From Propionicimonas sp. (GTDB lineage: Bacteria > Actinomycetota > Actinomycetes > Propionibacteriales > Propionibacteriaceae), in contig VMSW01000007.1 of assembly GCA_013791955.1 (NCBI GenBank), positions 372,001 to 436,000 on the forward strand: a stretch of 64,000 nucleotides of DNA, given 5' to 3'. The position numbers and the translations under genes were made by a program. Under the pieces are notes generated by a model. That model saw only the letters and a program-made list of their open reading frames with translations. It was not told where the DNA came from and did not search any database. Positions 53,089-60,920 of this stretch are shown here, one piece after another; position 1 is the stretch's first letter, and each line of letters opens with the position of its first letter.

Positions 53089-53465
53089 CTCAGGGTTCCG
53101 GATTGAGCGGCGGTGCGACCTTGAGTGCGGTGTGGGCGCTTGCTGACGCCCATCCAGTGCTGCGTCCGGTTCTCGACGAGCACCTCACCGACAACGACGG
53201 GGAGCTGCTGGCGCACCTGGTGATAGCTGATTTCGTTCGGTGGCTGGTTGCGCATCAGGAGGCTGAACCAGGAGTGTGCGCGGACGTCTTGGCGCAGCTC
53301 GAATCGGAGTTCGCTGCTGGCCCTGACGAAGTGCGCGGACTGATCGCGGTGAGTGGCGTGGAGATGATCCCAGACCCGGGCCAGCCGGGTTCCGAGCTAA
53401 GGGCGTTACTCGGGCCGGGCCTGGCGAGTGTGGACCCGTGGCTCAATCCGTCGGCGAGCTACTGA
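53085..53465 (+). CDS. Probable immunity protein 2
   Basis: This 126-aa acidic protein starts MTQGSGLSGGATLSAVWALADAHPVLRPVL. It has conserved-looking NDGELLAHLVIADFVRWLVAHQEA and a C-terminal LRALLGPGLASVDPWL. Similar proteins occur beside toxins in actinobacteria. It overlaps immunity gene 1 by ATGA. Whether it neutralises the same toxin or is a second, orphan immunity gene cannot be told from sequence. Confidence 0.65.
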   Translation: MTQGSGLSGGATLSAVWALADAHPVLRPVLDEHLTDNDGELLAHLVIADFVRWLVAHQEAEPGVCADVLAQLESEFAAGPDEVRGLIAVSGVEMIPDPGQPGSELRALLGPGLASVDPWLNPSASY

Positions 53466-53559
53466 GTGGCCTGAAGCGCATGCGTTGCCCGGGGACGCTC
53501 CGTCGAAATAGAAGAGACGGTCCTCGTTCACGGGTGCAGGCGCGATGCGGCTGGCCTAA

Positions 53560-53976
53560 CTAGGTCCACGGGTTGATGAGCTCCAGGTTGGTGAACTCGA
53601 AGTCGGTCACGTTGCGGGTCGCCAACGCGTGTCGATTGGCCACGCAGATGGCGGCGATCAGGGCGTCCATGGCTGGCAGTGGGCGACCCGCAGCCCGGGC
53701 CTTCGCCTGGAGCTGGGCGTAGGCCGCGGTGGCTGGTTCGTCGAATGGCAGCACCCGTCCGGCAAAGAGCGGCAGTACCTCGTCTTCGAAGCGCTCGGAA
53801 AGACCGCGTTTGCGGCGCCCGTTGGGCAGGGCGGCGATGCCGTAGCGAAGTTCCGCCACGGTGATCGTTGTCAGGTAGAGGGTGGACAGGTGCTGGCGGT
53901 CGAGCCAGGCCGTCACTTGTGGTGCTGGGGTTGGGCGCAACGGTTCGGAGAGGACATTCGTGTCCAGAACGATCAC
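53560..53976 (-). CDS. vapC: PIN-domain ribonuclease toxin (FitB/VapC family)
   Basis: This 138-aa PIN nuclease has the acidic residues in MIVLDTNVLSEPLRP, TTITVAELRYGIAALP and MDALIAAICVANRHALATRNVTDF. It cleaves RNA when free of its antitoxin. It overlaps the antitoxin gene by ATGA. The sequence is closest to the FitB branch (LDTNVLSE). Confidence 0.92.
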   Translation of the reverse strand: MIVLDTNVLSEPLRPTPAPQVTAWLDRQHLSTLYLTTITVAELRYGIAALPNGRRKRGLSERFEDEVLPLFAGRVLPFDEPATAAYAQLQAKARAAGRPLPAMDALIAAICVANRHALATRNVTDFEFTNLELINPWT

Positions 53977-54212
53977 GACAGGCTCGGTGGCTCGTGAGGG
54001 GTCGGGTCGCGATCCAGCTGCAATTCCACACCGCCGGCAACGTGGCCGATGTCGGCCAGCAGCGAACCCAGGCGCACCTGCGGTTCGGCGTCCACGGCGG
54101 CGTCGAGGATGGCGCGAACCTCTGCTTCGGTGCTGCGGTGGTGGTCTGCGGCTCGCGCCTTGAGTGCACGGTGAGTCTCATCGGAGAGGTTGCGGATGGT
54201 GATGGCCGCCAT
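53973..54212 (-). CDS. vapB: FitA/VapB-type antitoxin
   Basis: This 79-aa ribbon-helix-helix protein has AAITIRNLSDETHRALKARAADHHRSTEAEVRAIL, the classical FitA-type DNA-binding N-terminus; the C-terminal tail wraps the toxin. The ATG at 54212 (MAAITIRNL) is chosen over an upstream in-frame start. It probably represses its own promoter through the half-sites at 54225-54251. Confidence 0.9.
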   Translation of the reverse strand: MAAITIRNLSDETHRALKARAADHHRSTEAEVRAILDAAVDAEPQVRLGSLLADIGHVAGGVELQLDRDPTPHEPPSLS

Positions 54213-54224
54213 TTCAGGCTCCTC

Positions 54225-54251
54225 TGCTATCAAGTCAGCCAAATGATATCA
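54225..54251 (-). promoter_or_regulatory. FitA-type operator half-sites
   Basis: TGCTATCA (54225-54232) and TGATATCA (54244-54251), with 11 nt between, lie 12 nt upstream of the antitoxin ATG. Gonococcal FitAB recognises TGCTATCA/TGATAGCA half-sites, so the match is 8/8 and 7/8. Confidence 0.65.
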
Positions 54252-54391
54252 CCGGAGGTGAACCGTGGCACCCCGTCCGATGTCCTAATGATTGAGACAT
54301 AGAGACATCCGGGAAACTCACAGCCGGCCCGTCCGACCCTAGGGGAGGTCGCTGGACGAGCCGGCTGGTTGAGGGGTGCGGAGGAGGGGAT

Positions 54392-54766
54392 CTACTCCGC
54401 GGGGGCGAACATCACGAAGATCGGCGGGATGGTCGCCACCACACCAACGGCGATGAGCACGAGCGCGATCATGAGTGCCTTGGTGAGATCGAAACTCTTG
54501 TTGCGTAGGGCGAAATGCAGTCCGGCCCAGGCGGCGAGCCAGACGATCACGGTGAAGACGGCTTTGCCCGAGAGGGTGCCGACACTTGAGGTGAGGGTCG
54601 CGAGAGCCTTGAAGCCGGCGCTCGCCTCGGAAAGGATCGTGAAGAGGCCGAGCGCAAGGGCGCCGATACCACCAGCGATGATTGCTGCGGCGACGGGGCC
54701 GTCCGGCTTGTCCTGAACGCCTAGATCTTCGAGGCTGACAGATTCATTTACTGAGTTCGTTGTCAT
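54392..54766 (-). CDS. Small membrane protein, partner of the following gene
   Basis: This 124-aa protein has an acidic N-terminal tail (about 24 residues) and three TM segments (about 28-48, 66-86 and 97-118). I do not recognise the family. It starts 12 nt after the upstream membrane gene on the same strand; ATG 54766 with AAGGGAG upstream is preferred over TTG 54772. It probably forms a complex with that protein. Confidence 0.7.
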   Translation of the reverse strand: MTTNSVNESVSLEDLGVQDKPDGPVAAAIIAGGIGALALGLFTILSEASAGFKALATLTSSVGTLSGKAVFTVIVWLAAWAGLHFALRNKSFDLTKALMIALVLIAVGVVATIPPIFVMFAPAE

Positions 54767-54777
54767 GTCCAACTCCC

Positions 54778-55290
54778 TTACATGACCGGTGAGGTCTTGG
54801 TGATCAAGGCGCCGAGCCCACCGGCGATGGCCGCGAGAACGAAGGCGAGGACGAAGAGCACCAGGGCTGCTTTGCGGGCACCTTCATGCTTGACGATCCG
54901 GACGCCGTAGTAGACGACGATGAAGGCGACAACGGTGGCCAGTATTGGGCTGAACCAGGCGATGTGCTCTTTCCACTCCATGCCGAAGGAGTGCCACATC
55001 TCGGTCGCCGGGTCGGCCACCAGAATCGACTTGGCACTTTCGGGGGCCTTGTCGCGGTACCAGGGGTAAACCACCCAGGTGCCGGTGATGACGGTGCCCC
55101 AGGCGGCTACGGCCATGGCTACCACCCAGATGCGCAGGCGCCGTACGCGATCGCGCACGCCGTCCGCGGTGAGCAGCTTTGAGCGGAGGCTGTAAAGGCC
55201 TTCCAGTCCGCCGGTAAATCCGAGCAGGAACATGGCTCCGAAGATCATGCCGTGGACCAGTGTCCAGGTTTCTCGATACGTGAGGGTCAC
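54778..55290 (-). CDS. Four-TM membrane protein with conserved-type His residues
   Basis: This 170-aa protein has about four TM segments: TLVHGMIFGAMFLLGFTGGLEGLY, IWVVAMAVAAWGTVITGTWVVYP, WKEHIAWFSPILATVVAFIVVYYG and AALVLFVLAFVLAAIAGG. His residues in TM1 (His13) and near the start of TM3 could bind haem or metal, but this is only a suggestion. It is divergent from a two-component system that may control it. Confidence 0.7.
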   Translation of the reverse strand: MTLTYRETWTLVHGMIFGAMFLLGFTGGLEGLYSLRSKLLTADGVRDRVRRLRIWVVAMAVAAWGTVITGTWVVYPWYRDKAPESAKSILVADPATEMWHSFGMEWKEHIAWFSPILATVVAFIVVYYGVRIVKHEGARKAALVLFVLAFVLAAIAGGLGALITKTSPVM

Positions 55291-55419
55291 TTTGCCACCA
55301 CCTTTCGATTGAGCCGGGCGACGGTGGAGACTCGGGGGAGTCCGCGCACACTAGGCAAGGTTTTCGATCTCCTTTCAGTGTGGTCACCTTGGCCGTTGCC
55401 CACATCGGCGCTTTCCGCA

Positions 55420-55449
55420 GCTGGCCTAGGTGGTTCCACCTAGGCCAGC
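55420..55449. promoter_or_regulatory. Perfect 14-bp inverted repeat in a divergent promoter region
   Basis: GCTGGCCTAGGTGG (55420-55433), 2-nt spacer TT, CCACCTAGGCCAGC (55436-55449). It lies between divergent membrane-protein and response-regulator genes. It may be an operator, or a transcriptional stop for read-through. Confidence 0.55.
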
Positions 55450-55572
55450 GTCGGTGAAATCACCTACTCGGCACGGCCGTTGGCCTCAGCGGACGCGGCA
55501 GGCGGGGGCGTATCGTTGAAAAACGGCGTCGCTGTGGACGCGGTCTGAACTCCCACGTTTGACCGGTGAGAG

Positions 55573-56244
55573 GTGGAAGTGGTCGTGCTACGCGAAGACC
55601 AAATAGCGGTGCTCGTCGTCGACGACCATCCACTGTTCCGGGCCGGAATCTGTGACCGCATTCAATCCGTCGACGACTCGATCGTCGTGGTGGGCGAGGC
55701 GAGCAGTGGGCAGGAAGCGTGTGAGTTCATTGCCGCTACACCGCCGGCGGTGGTGTTGATGGACATCGCGATGGCTGGCATGAACGGCATCGAGGCGACG
55801 CGGGTCATTTCGGCGTCCTGGCCTGAGGTGGCCGTGATCATCTTGTCGGTCTATGACGACGACCAGTACGTCCAGGCTGCCCTCAAGGCCGGCGCGAGTG
55901 GCTACCTGCTCAAGACCGTTGATGCGGCCGAGCTGCGTGCCTCTATTAAGCAGGTGGCGCGCGGCGGTTCGGCGCTGTCGCCGGAGGTAATGCGGACGGT
56001 GCTGACCCACCTGACCGACTCGCACCCGCAACCGGTCGGGCTGACCGATCGCGAACGGCAGGTGCTCGAACTCGTGGCCAGCGGGGCGGCCAACAAGATC
56101 ATCGCCAAGGAGTTGGCGCTCAGCCCCCGCACGGTCGAGGCGCATCTGCGCAGCATCTTCGACAAGCTGGGGGTCACCTCGCGAACCGAGGCGGTGGCGT
56201 CCGCCCTGCGTGCGCACTCGATTCGGATTCCCGATGGCAACTAG
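55573..56244 (+). CDS. NarL/FixJ-type response regulator
   Basis: This 223-aa protein has an N-terminal receiver with LVVDDHPLFRAGI, phospho-acceptor Asp in VVLMDIAMAGMNG and Lys in YLLKTVDAAELRASI. A C-terminal LuxR helix-turn-helix has LTDREREQ-like LTDRERQVLELVASGAANKIIAKELALSPRTVEAHLRSIFDKLG. It overlaps the kinase gene by 11 nt. The GTG at 55573 is preceded by GAGAG. Confidence 0.92.
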   Translation: MEVVVLREDQIAVLVVDDHPLFRAGICDRIQSVDDSIVVVGEASSGQEACEFIAATPPAVVLMDIAMAGMNGIEATRVISASWPEVAVIILSVYDDDQYVQAALKAGASGYLLKTVDAAELRASIKQVARGGSALSPEVMRTVLTHLTDSHPQPVGLTDRERQVLELVASGAANKIIAKELALSPRTVEAHLRSIFDKLGVTSRTEAVASALRAHSIRIPDGN

Positions 56245-57790
56245 CTCCGGGTTGGGCGCCCGGCTGGACGCGTCCCCGGTGGGTGCGGTGTTTCGGTGGC
56301 TGCCGATTCCGGTGCGCGACCCCCGGTTTTGGGTGATCCAGGCGCTCGTGCTGGGCATCATCGCGGGCCATCTGCTGCTCGAGCAGGACCCGTATTTGGC
56401 GGCCGAGAACCAGTTCTATCTGCTGTCGGTCTCGATTCTGTTGGCGCCGGTGGTCTATGCGGGCATGCGATACGGGGTGCGTGGGGCGGTGCCGACGACC
56501 CTTTGGGCGTTGCTGCTTTCGGCGCCGGAAATCTTCGGCCACGAGTTTGCGACGCAAATGGGCATCTTGGCGCAGTTTGCGATCTTGCTCGTGATCTCGC
56601 TCATCGTCGGGCTGCGCACCGACCGGGAGCGGGCCGCTGCCGAGGCTGCCAAACAGGCCAACCAGCGGTTGTCGCGCCTTAACGCGACCGCCACGGCGGT
56701 GGCGCACTCCCTAGACCAGGCGAAGGTGCTGGACGAGACCCTGCGGGCCAAGCTCGACAACACCGCCCGCCAGGTGGCCTGGATCGAGCTATTGGCGGGT
56801 CCGTACTCGCCGGAGGTGACGGTCATCGCCGCTAGTCAGGTGCAGGTGCCTTGCGAGCTCGACGATGAGCAGCGCGGCTTGACCAAGGCGGCCTGCAGCA
56901 CCGGCGAGCTGCAGCGCGGCTCAGGTGAGGGGAGTGCTGCCCGGAGTGCGGCCACCCCGATCACATCCGAGGGGGTCGTGGTGGGGGCGCTCGGAGTGAC
57001 CTACTTGAATGGGCCGATTCCGGCCGATGAGTATCGCGTGCTGGAGGCCATCGGCACTCAGCTGGGCACGGCGCTGAGCAACATTCGCCATCACGCCAGC
57101 ACCCGCGATGGCCTGGCGGCGTTGTCGATCGCCAACAAGAACCTGGAGACCTACATCGAGCTGGCCACCGAAGCTCAGGAGGAGGAGCGCAAGCGGCTTT
57201 CTCGGGAGCTGCATGACGACACGATGCAGGCCCTCGTCCTCACCTTGGCCCAAATCGATACTGCGACGACCCAGGAGTTGCCGGACGCCGCCCGCGAGCG
57301 GCTGGCAGCGGCGCGGGGGACGCTCACCGAGACGCTGGTGAACGTCCGGCGGTTCTGCCGCGATCTGCGGCCCTCGTTGATTGACGACCTCGGTCTGGTG
57401 GATGCGGTGGATTGGCTGGTGACCGATCTAGGTTCGCGGACGGGGATGGCCAGCGGTCTGGAGGTGCACGGACCGCCCACCCGGCTCAGTAGTAGGGACG
57501 AGTTGCTGGTGTTTCGGATTGTGCAGGAGTCGTTGCACAACGTGGAGCGGCACGCCCAGGCCAGCCGGGTGCAGGTGAGGTTCAGCTTTGAGGCCGGGCA
57601 GCTGGTCGTCGAGGTGACCGACGACGGTCAGGGCTCGGCTGGTCTTGGCCGGCCTGAGCGCAAGCTGCATGACCGTGGCTTCGGCCTGCGCGGGATGAAC
57701 GAGCGGGCCAAGCTGCTGCGTGGGGATTTGGTCGTTGAGAGTGCTCCTGGGCTGGGGACGACGGTGCGGATTTGGGTGCCGACCGACTGA
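56234..57790 (+). CDS. NarL-type sensor histidine kinase
   Basis: This 518-aa membrane kinase has about four N-terminal TM segments (about 35-125), a GAF-like sensor region (about 160-300, SLDQAKVLDETLRAKLDNTAR, YLNGPIPADEYRVLEAIGTQLG), HisKA_3 phospho-acceptor EEERKRLSRELHDDTMQAL (His) and HATPase with VQESLHNVERHAQAS, VTDDGQGSAG and GFGLRGMNERA. It phosphorylates the upstream regulator. Signal unknown. ATG 56234 is chosen over the upstream in-frame start inside the regulator gene. Confidence 0.92.
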   Translation: MATSSGLGARLDASPVGAVFRWLPIPVRDPRFWVIQALVLGIIAGHLLLEQDPYLAAENQFYLLSVSILLAPVVYAGMRYGVRGAVPTTLWALLLSAPEIFGHEFATQMGILAQFAILLVISLIVGLRTDRERAAAEAAKQANQRLSRLNATATAVAHSLDQAKVLDETLRAKLDNTARQVAWIELLAGPYSPEVTVIAASQVQVPCELDDEQRGLTKAACSTGELQRGSGEGSAARSAATPITSEGVVVGALGVTYLNGPIPADEYRVLEAIGTQLGTALSNIRHHASTRDGLAALSIANKNLETYIELATEAQEEERKRLSRELHDDTMQALVLTLAQIDTATTQELPDAARERLAAARGTLTETLVNVRRFCRDLRPSLIDDLGLVDAVDWLVTDLGSRTGMASGLEVHGPPTRLSSRDELLVFRIVQESLHNVERHAQASRVQVRFSFEAGQLVVEVTDDGQGSAGLGRPERKLHDRGFGLRGMNERAKLLRGDLVVESAPGLGTTVRIWVPTD

Positions 57791-57983
57791 TGGCGGGATT
57801 GGTTACCGCCTTGCCACTCACTGATGTGTGCCATCGGTAAAGCGGGAGAGGGTCGAGGCTAGGCGCCTCAATTCGGGGCGATACCGATGGTGATTCTAAG
57901 AATTCATGACCAGGATGGTGCCCAAGTCGCTTGCACTCCCCTAGACTCCCCACCAAGTTATCGAGAAACCTTAGGAGGTTCTA

Positions 57984-58115
57984 ATGGCAAAATGCACCAA
58001 GTGTGGGGAATCGATGTGGTTCAAGCGAGATGACGATGCCAGACACAAGGTAATTCGCGTCTGCAAGACTAAGTCGTGTTCGATGTACGACTTCGAGGTC
58101 TCTTACTCCGCCTGA
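57984..58115 (+). CDS. Zinc-ribbon microprotein (43 aa)
   Basis: This 43-aa ORF starts MAKCTKCGESMWFKRDDDARH and ends CKTKSCSMYDFEVSYSA. CxxC at residues 4-7 and Cys27/Cys32 can form one zinc ribbon. It has a strong Shine-Dalgarno (AGGAGG) 7 nt before the ATG. A perfect-looking hairpin follows at 58172-58209. I do not recognise the family; similar ribbons occur in nucleic-acid-binding proteins. Confidence 0.7.
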   Translation: MAKCTKCGESMWFKRDDDARHKVIRVCKTKSCSMYDFEVSYSA

Positions 58116-58457
58116 CCAACTCTGATTGAACCCGGGGGCGAGCCGACGGACTTGGCCCTTGGCCACTGGTTGAGGTGGCTGTTCGCGGACGAGCGCGAAT
58201 AGCCACCTCGTGGTGCCCGGCCCACCCTGCTCCAGTTCCTCGTCCTCAGCCCGTGCAAGTGGCTGCTCACTAGGGCGTTCGCGGCGCACCATTTGTGGCA
58301 TCGGTTCGCGCCGGTTGTCGCCATCGCTGAGGATGTGTGCTCAAAGTGGACAGTTACCGGACACATTGGTGCCGAGCTCTTTGACGATGGCAGTGGCCGC
58401 ACTAGCTTGAGGGCAGCATTTGGACCTGTTGAGGGCAACGGCGTTGGAGGGAATGGC
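58116..58457 (+). other. Intergenic region with a terminator and nothing else recognised
   Basis: GAGGTGGCTGTTCGCG (58172-58187) pairs with CGCGAATAGCCACCTC (58194-58209) with one mismatch and a 6-nt loop, a likely terminator for the zinc-ribbon gene. AAAGTGGACAGTTACCGGAC near 58344 resembles insertion-sequence end sequences, but no transposase or matching end is visible. The rest holds the next gene's promoter. Confidence 0.5.
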
Positions 58458-58853
58458 ATGGCCACTTGGGATGCAGTCAAGACGTACCTGGTAGGCAACT
58501 ACAAATTGGAGATGATCGGCGGCGGCTCGCTGGTGAAGTTGCTTTTCGAGTTTGGCGATGGGCGGTCTCAGGTGGTGTTCATTCAGCACCACACCGACCA
58601 GAACAAAAAGCCAACCTGGCTTGATTTCCTCTCACCTATTGGCAAGGTGGCGGAGATCGATCTCGCGGCTGCGTTGCGCGCCACGGAAGAGTATGCGAGC
58701 GGGGGTATCTCCCAGATTGGTGACCTTGCCATGCTCCGCATCTCTGTACCGATGGAGAACCTGGATCGAAACGAGATCGAACAGCCTCTCGAGTTTGTCT
58801 GTGTCGTTGGCGACGAGATTGAGAAGGCGCTGACCGGTCAAGACGTGTTCTGA
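58458..58853 (+). CDS. Hypothetical protein (YbjN-like alpha/beta)
   Basis: This 131-aa protein starts MATWDAVKTYLVGNYKLEMIGGGSLVKLLFEFGDGRSQVVFIQHH. Alternating strands and helices resemble small YbjN/type-III-chaperone-like folds, but the link is weak. The ATG at 58458 has GGAGGGA upstream. It overlaps the next gene by TGATG, so the two probably act together. Confidence 0.6.
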   Translation: MATWDAVKTYLVGNYKLEMIGGGSLVKLLFEFGDGRSQVVFIQHHTDQNKKPTWLDFLSPIGKVAEIDLAAALRATEEYASGGISQIGDLAMLRISVPMENLDRNEIEQPLEFVCVVGDEIEKALTGQDVF

Positions 58854-59332
58854 TGGGCTGGTTCACGACGCGCCGGGATTGGTCCACAGGGGCCATCGAG
58901 CCTCATGATTCGTGGATCCGCCACGCTCATCCCTACCCGGACACCTTGGCTGTCGTCCGCGAAGCAATCCGGGAGAGCGGTGCCGATGCGGCGCTGGTCG
59001 ACCTGCCGGGCGCCGTTGTCGCGGTCTGGAGGATGATCGCGGGCATTGCCAAGGACAACCTGAAGGATCGACGAGCGATCGAAGATCTCGACAAGGTGCT
59101 CCACCGGGAGGATCTCGATGACCAGAAGATTTGGGACTTCTTGACCCATCAAGAGGCGCTCGGAGTGGCGATCCGCAACAACTTGATTGAGGACTACTTC
59201 CAGACTGGCATGATCACCCAAGCTTTGGTGGGGATGATTCGTGACGGAAGCCTCAAGATCTCCTTGGGCGGGCAAGCCCGAGTTGGGGCCGGCGACGCCG
59301 GGCCCGGCATCGGGGGCGGCGACCGGATCTAG
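58853..59332 (+). CDS. Hypothetical protein
   Basis: This 159-aa protein has an N-terminal motif WSTGAIEPHDSWIRHAHPYPDT, a central hydrophobic helix VDLPGAVVAVWRMIAGIA, and a C-terminal Gly-rich tail. I recognise no domain. Its coupling to the upstream gene and lower GC mark it as accessory. Confidence 0.6.
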   Translation: MGWFTTRRDWSTGAIEPHDSWIRHAHPYPDTLAVVREAIRESGADAALVDLPGAVVAVWRMIAGIAKDNLKDRRAIEDLDKVLHREDLDDQKIWDFLTHQEALGVAIRNNLIEDYFQTGMITQALVGMIRDGSLKISLGGQARVGAGDAGPGIGGGDRI

Positions 59333-59490
59333 GGCTCCGGCCGAGCTGGTGCGGCAGGGTGAGTTGGCCGGCAGAGGCCAGCAGACCTGCTCCCTTGGTC
59401 GGCGCACGAGACTCACGCCGAGCGGCGTCCGCCACGTCCTCGGGTTCACCGAGGTCCCCCTTGGGATTGAGTGATCCTTCTCGGAGAAGG

Positions 59491-59910
59491 ATGGTCAGCG
59501 CCATGGAGCAGTCTTCAAATCGGGCGACTTCAGCCCTGGGTCGTGCCGGTCTCCCGGCGAGCTTTGGCGCGATGCTTGCGCCATTCGGGAGGCAGTCGGT
59601 TACTGGCCCTGGAGTCCCCCCGATGCCTACGGACCTTGTCATGGCACTTTGGCAGCTGGGCGACCGGGACCGCCCCTTGTTCTACCTTGCTCTGACTGAG
59701 GCCGCAGAACCAGCGGGTGGGTGGGGGTGGGTCGGCGCGGCCTGGGTGGTGAAAGACATTGGCCCCGATGGCTACCAGGCCGACGAGGGACATGATTTCA
59801 TCATGGATGCGGCGACGTCCTTCCTGCGAAGTGAAGGTATTTCGCTCGTGGCGCTCCCGCCGATCCAGCAAGATTGGTGGTGTTCCCGGCACCCTGATGA
59901 GGTCTGGTAG
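59491..59910 (+). CDS. Hypothetical protein, uncertain
   Basis: This is an open frame of 139 aa with plausible protein sequence from MPTDLVMALWQLGDRDRPLFYLALTEAAEPAGGWGWVGAAWVVKDIG onward and an acidic, Trp-rich end. The start is uncertain (ATG 59491 or 59503; GGAGAAGG immediately upstream). No family recognised. Confidence 0.4.
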   Translation: MVSAMEQSSNRATSALGRAGLPASFGAMLAPFGRQSVTGPGVPPMPTDLVMALWQLGDRDRPLFYLALTEAAEPAGGWGWVGAAWVVKDIGPDGYQADEGHDFIMDAATSFLRSEGISLVALPPIQQDWWCSRHPDEVW

Positions 59911-60118
59911 TTGGTCTGAGATGGGGCGCGCAGCGCTGCTCAAGAGGCTGTACGGCTCTCGGCCGCCGGTAGCAGCGAGCAGTCGCTCGCACCGCTGGGA
60001 GAGGTGCGTCGCCACCTCGACATTGCACATCTCGTGTCAGCCCTAACCGACCAAATATGGAGCAACCAACCGGTCATTTGTGGACATCCCGTCCAGCCAC
60101 TTGTTGAGAATCGAACCG
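59911..60118. other. Gene-poor spacer
   Basis: No convincing ORF or structure. It leads into the kinase fragment and probably represents decayed accessory DNA. Confidence 0.4.
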
Positions 60119-60315
60119 GAGTTTGGGCTGCGTGGGATGCATGAGCGGGCAAGCTGCTGCGTGGCGATTTGGTCGTGGAGAGTGTTCCGGGGGAGGGGAC
60201 GACGGTGCGGATATCTGTTCCTGCTGATGGGTCTGAGCCGGACGTTGCGGAGGCGGTTGCGAGCCGGGACGCTGCTGTCGAGGCCGGGTCAGCTAGTGCA
60301 GGGCGCCGAAGCTAA
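60119..60315 (+). pseudogene. Decayed 3' end of a NarL-type histidine kinase gene
   Basis: Positions 60122-60220 match the 3' end of the intact kinase (57680-57780) closely in DNA: the GFGLRGMNERA region, RGDLVV, GTTVRI. One base is missing in GAGCGGG(C)CAAG, causing a frameshift. After the shift the frame continues as KLLRGDLVVESVPGEGTTVRISVPAD with an extra tail to a TAA at 60313. It lacks everything upstream of the last HATPase motif. Confidence 0.75.
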
Positions 60316-60587
60316 GGGCCTGATATTGACGCTCAGCGAACCTCGGGGGCGCTATTGGACTTCTTCCTTCCTCCCTGGCTTCGAGTGCTGGCTGACGGAC
60401 GGTCGCCGAATGCAGAGAGCCCCTCCCGGGCCATGATGGAGTTGAACCCGCCCGAAACTTGCGCGGGGAGATGCCCATTCCGGGCGCTGCGTCGAATGTC
60501 CGCCCGTATACCTAGGATGAGCGACGTAACCACGGAGAGGGTGCGGAATGTCGACAGTTTCCATCAAGGCGGCCGTGACACCAATTG

Positions 60588-60845
60588 TCAGTTATGCGAT
60601 GGCTCACACCGATCGCGCTTGCCGGTGTCGAGATTCGAACGGGCGCCCACCTGCTCCCAGGCTGCGCTGAACGCCAGATCGGCCTGCTTCGGATCGAGCT
60701 TGAACTCCACCCCGCGCTGCTGCAACAGCTTGCGCGCGAACGAATGCACCCCGGTGAACTCAACCTGATCGACCACCTCAGGGGCTAGGCGCTTCAACAA
60801 CTCGCCAAGCACGCCAGGCAGCGTCCTCACGAAGGTGGTCACCAA
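60588..60845 (-). pseudogene. UvrD/Rep-like helicase fragment
   Basis: This 85-codon frame reads TTFVRTLPGVLGELLKRLAPEVVDQVEFTGVHSFARKLLQQRGVEFKLDPKQADLAFSAAWEQVG, which matches the region just after Walker A in UvrD-family helicases (the GVHSFA motif). The ATP-binding and motor parts are missing on both sides. It is a remnant of a larger accessory helicase. Confidence 0.6.
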
Positions 60846-60849
60846 GAAT

Positions 60850-60896
60850 CTACTGTCAACTACTGCAACATTCGGTGTTGCAGTAGTTGACAGTAG
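60850..60896. repeat. Perfect 21-bp palindrome with TTCGG loop
   Basis: Arms 60850-60870 and 60876-60896 are exactly complementary around TTCGG. Each arm holds CTACTGT plus a second CTACTG spaced by CAA. It lies 24 nt after the stop of the AlbA_2 regulator and shares CTACTGT with the operator before that gene. Confidence 0.85.
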
Positions 60897-60920
60897 GCAC
60901 CGGTTTGCACAGGTAGCTGG

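Noticed and set aside
58340..58364. AAAGTGGACAGTTACCGGAC as an insertion-sequence end
   Set aside because: It resembles IS terminal sequences, but there is no second end, target duplication or transposase nearby.
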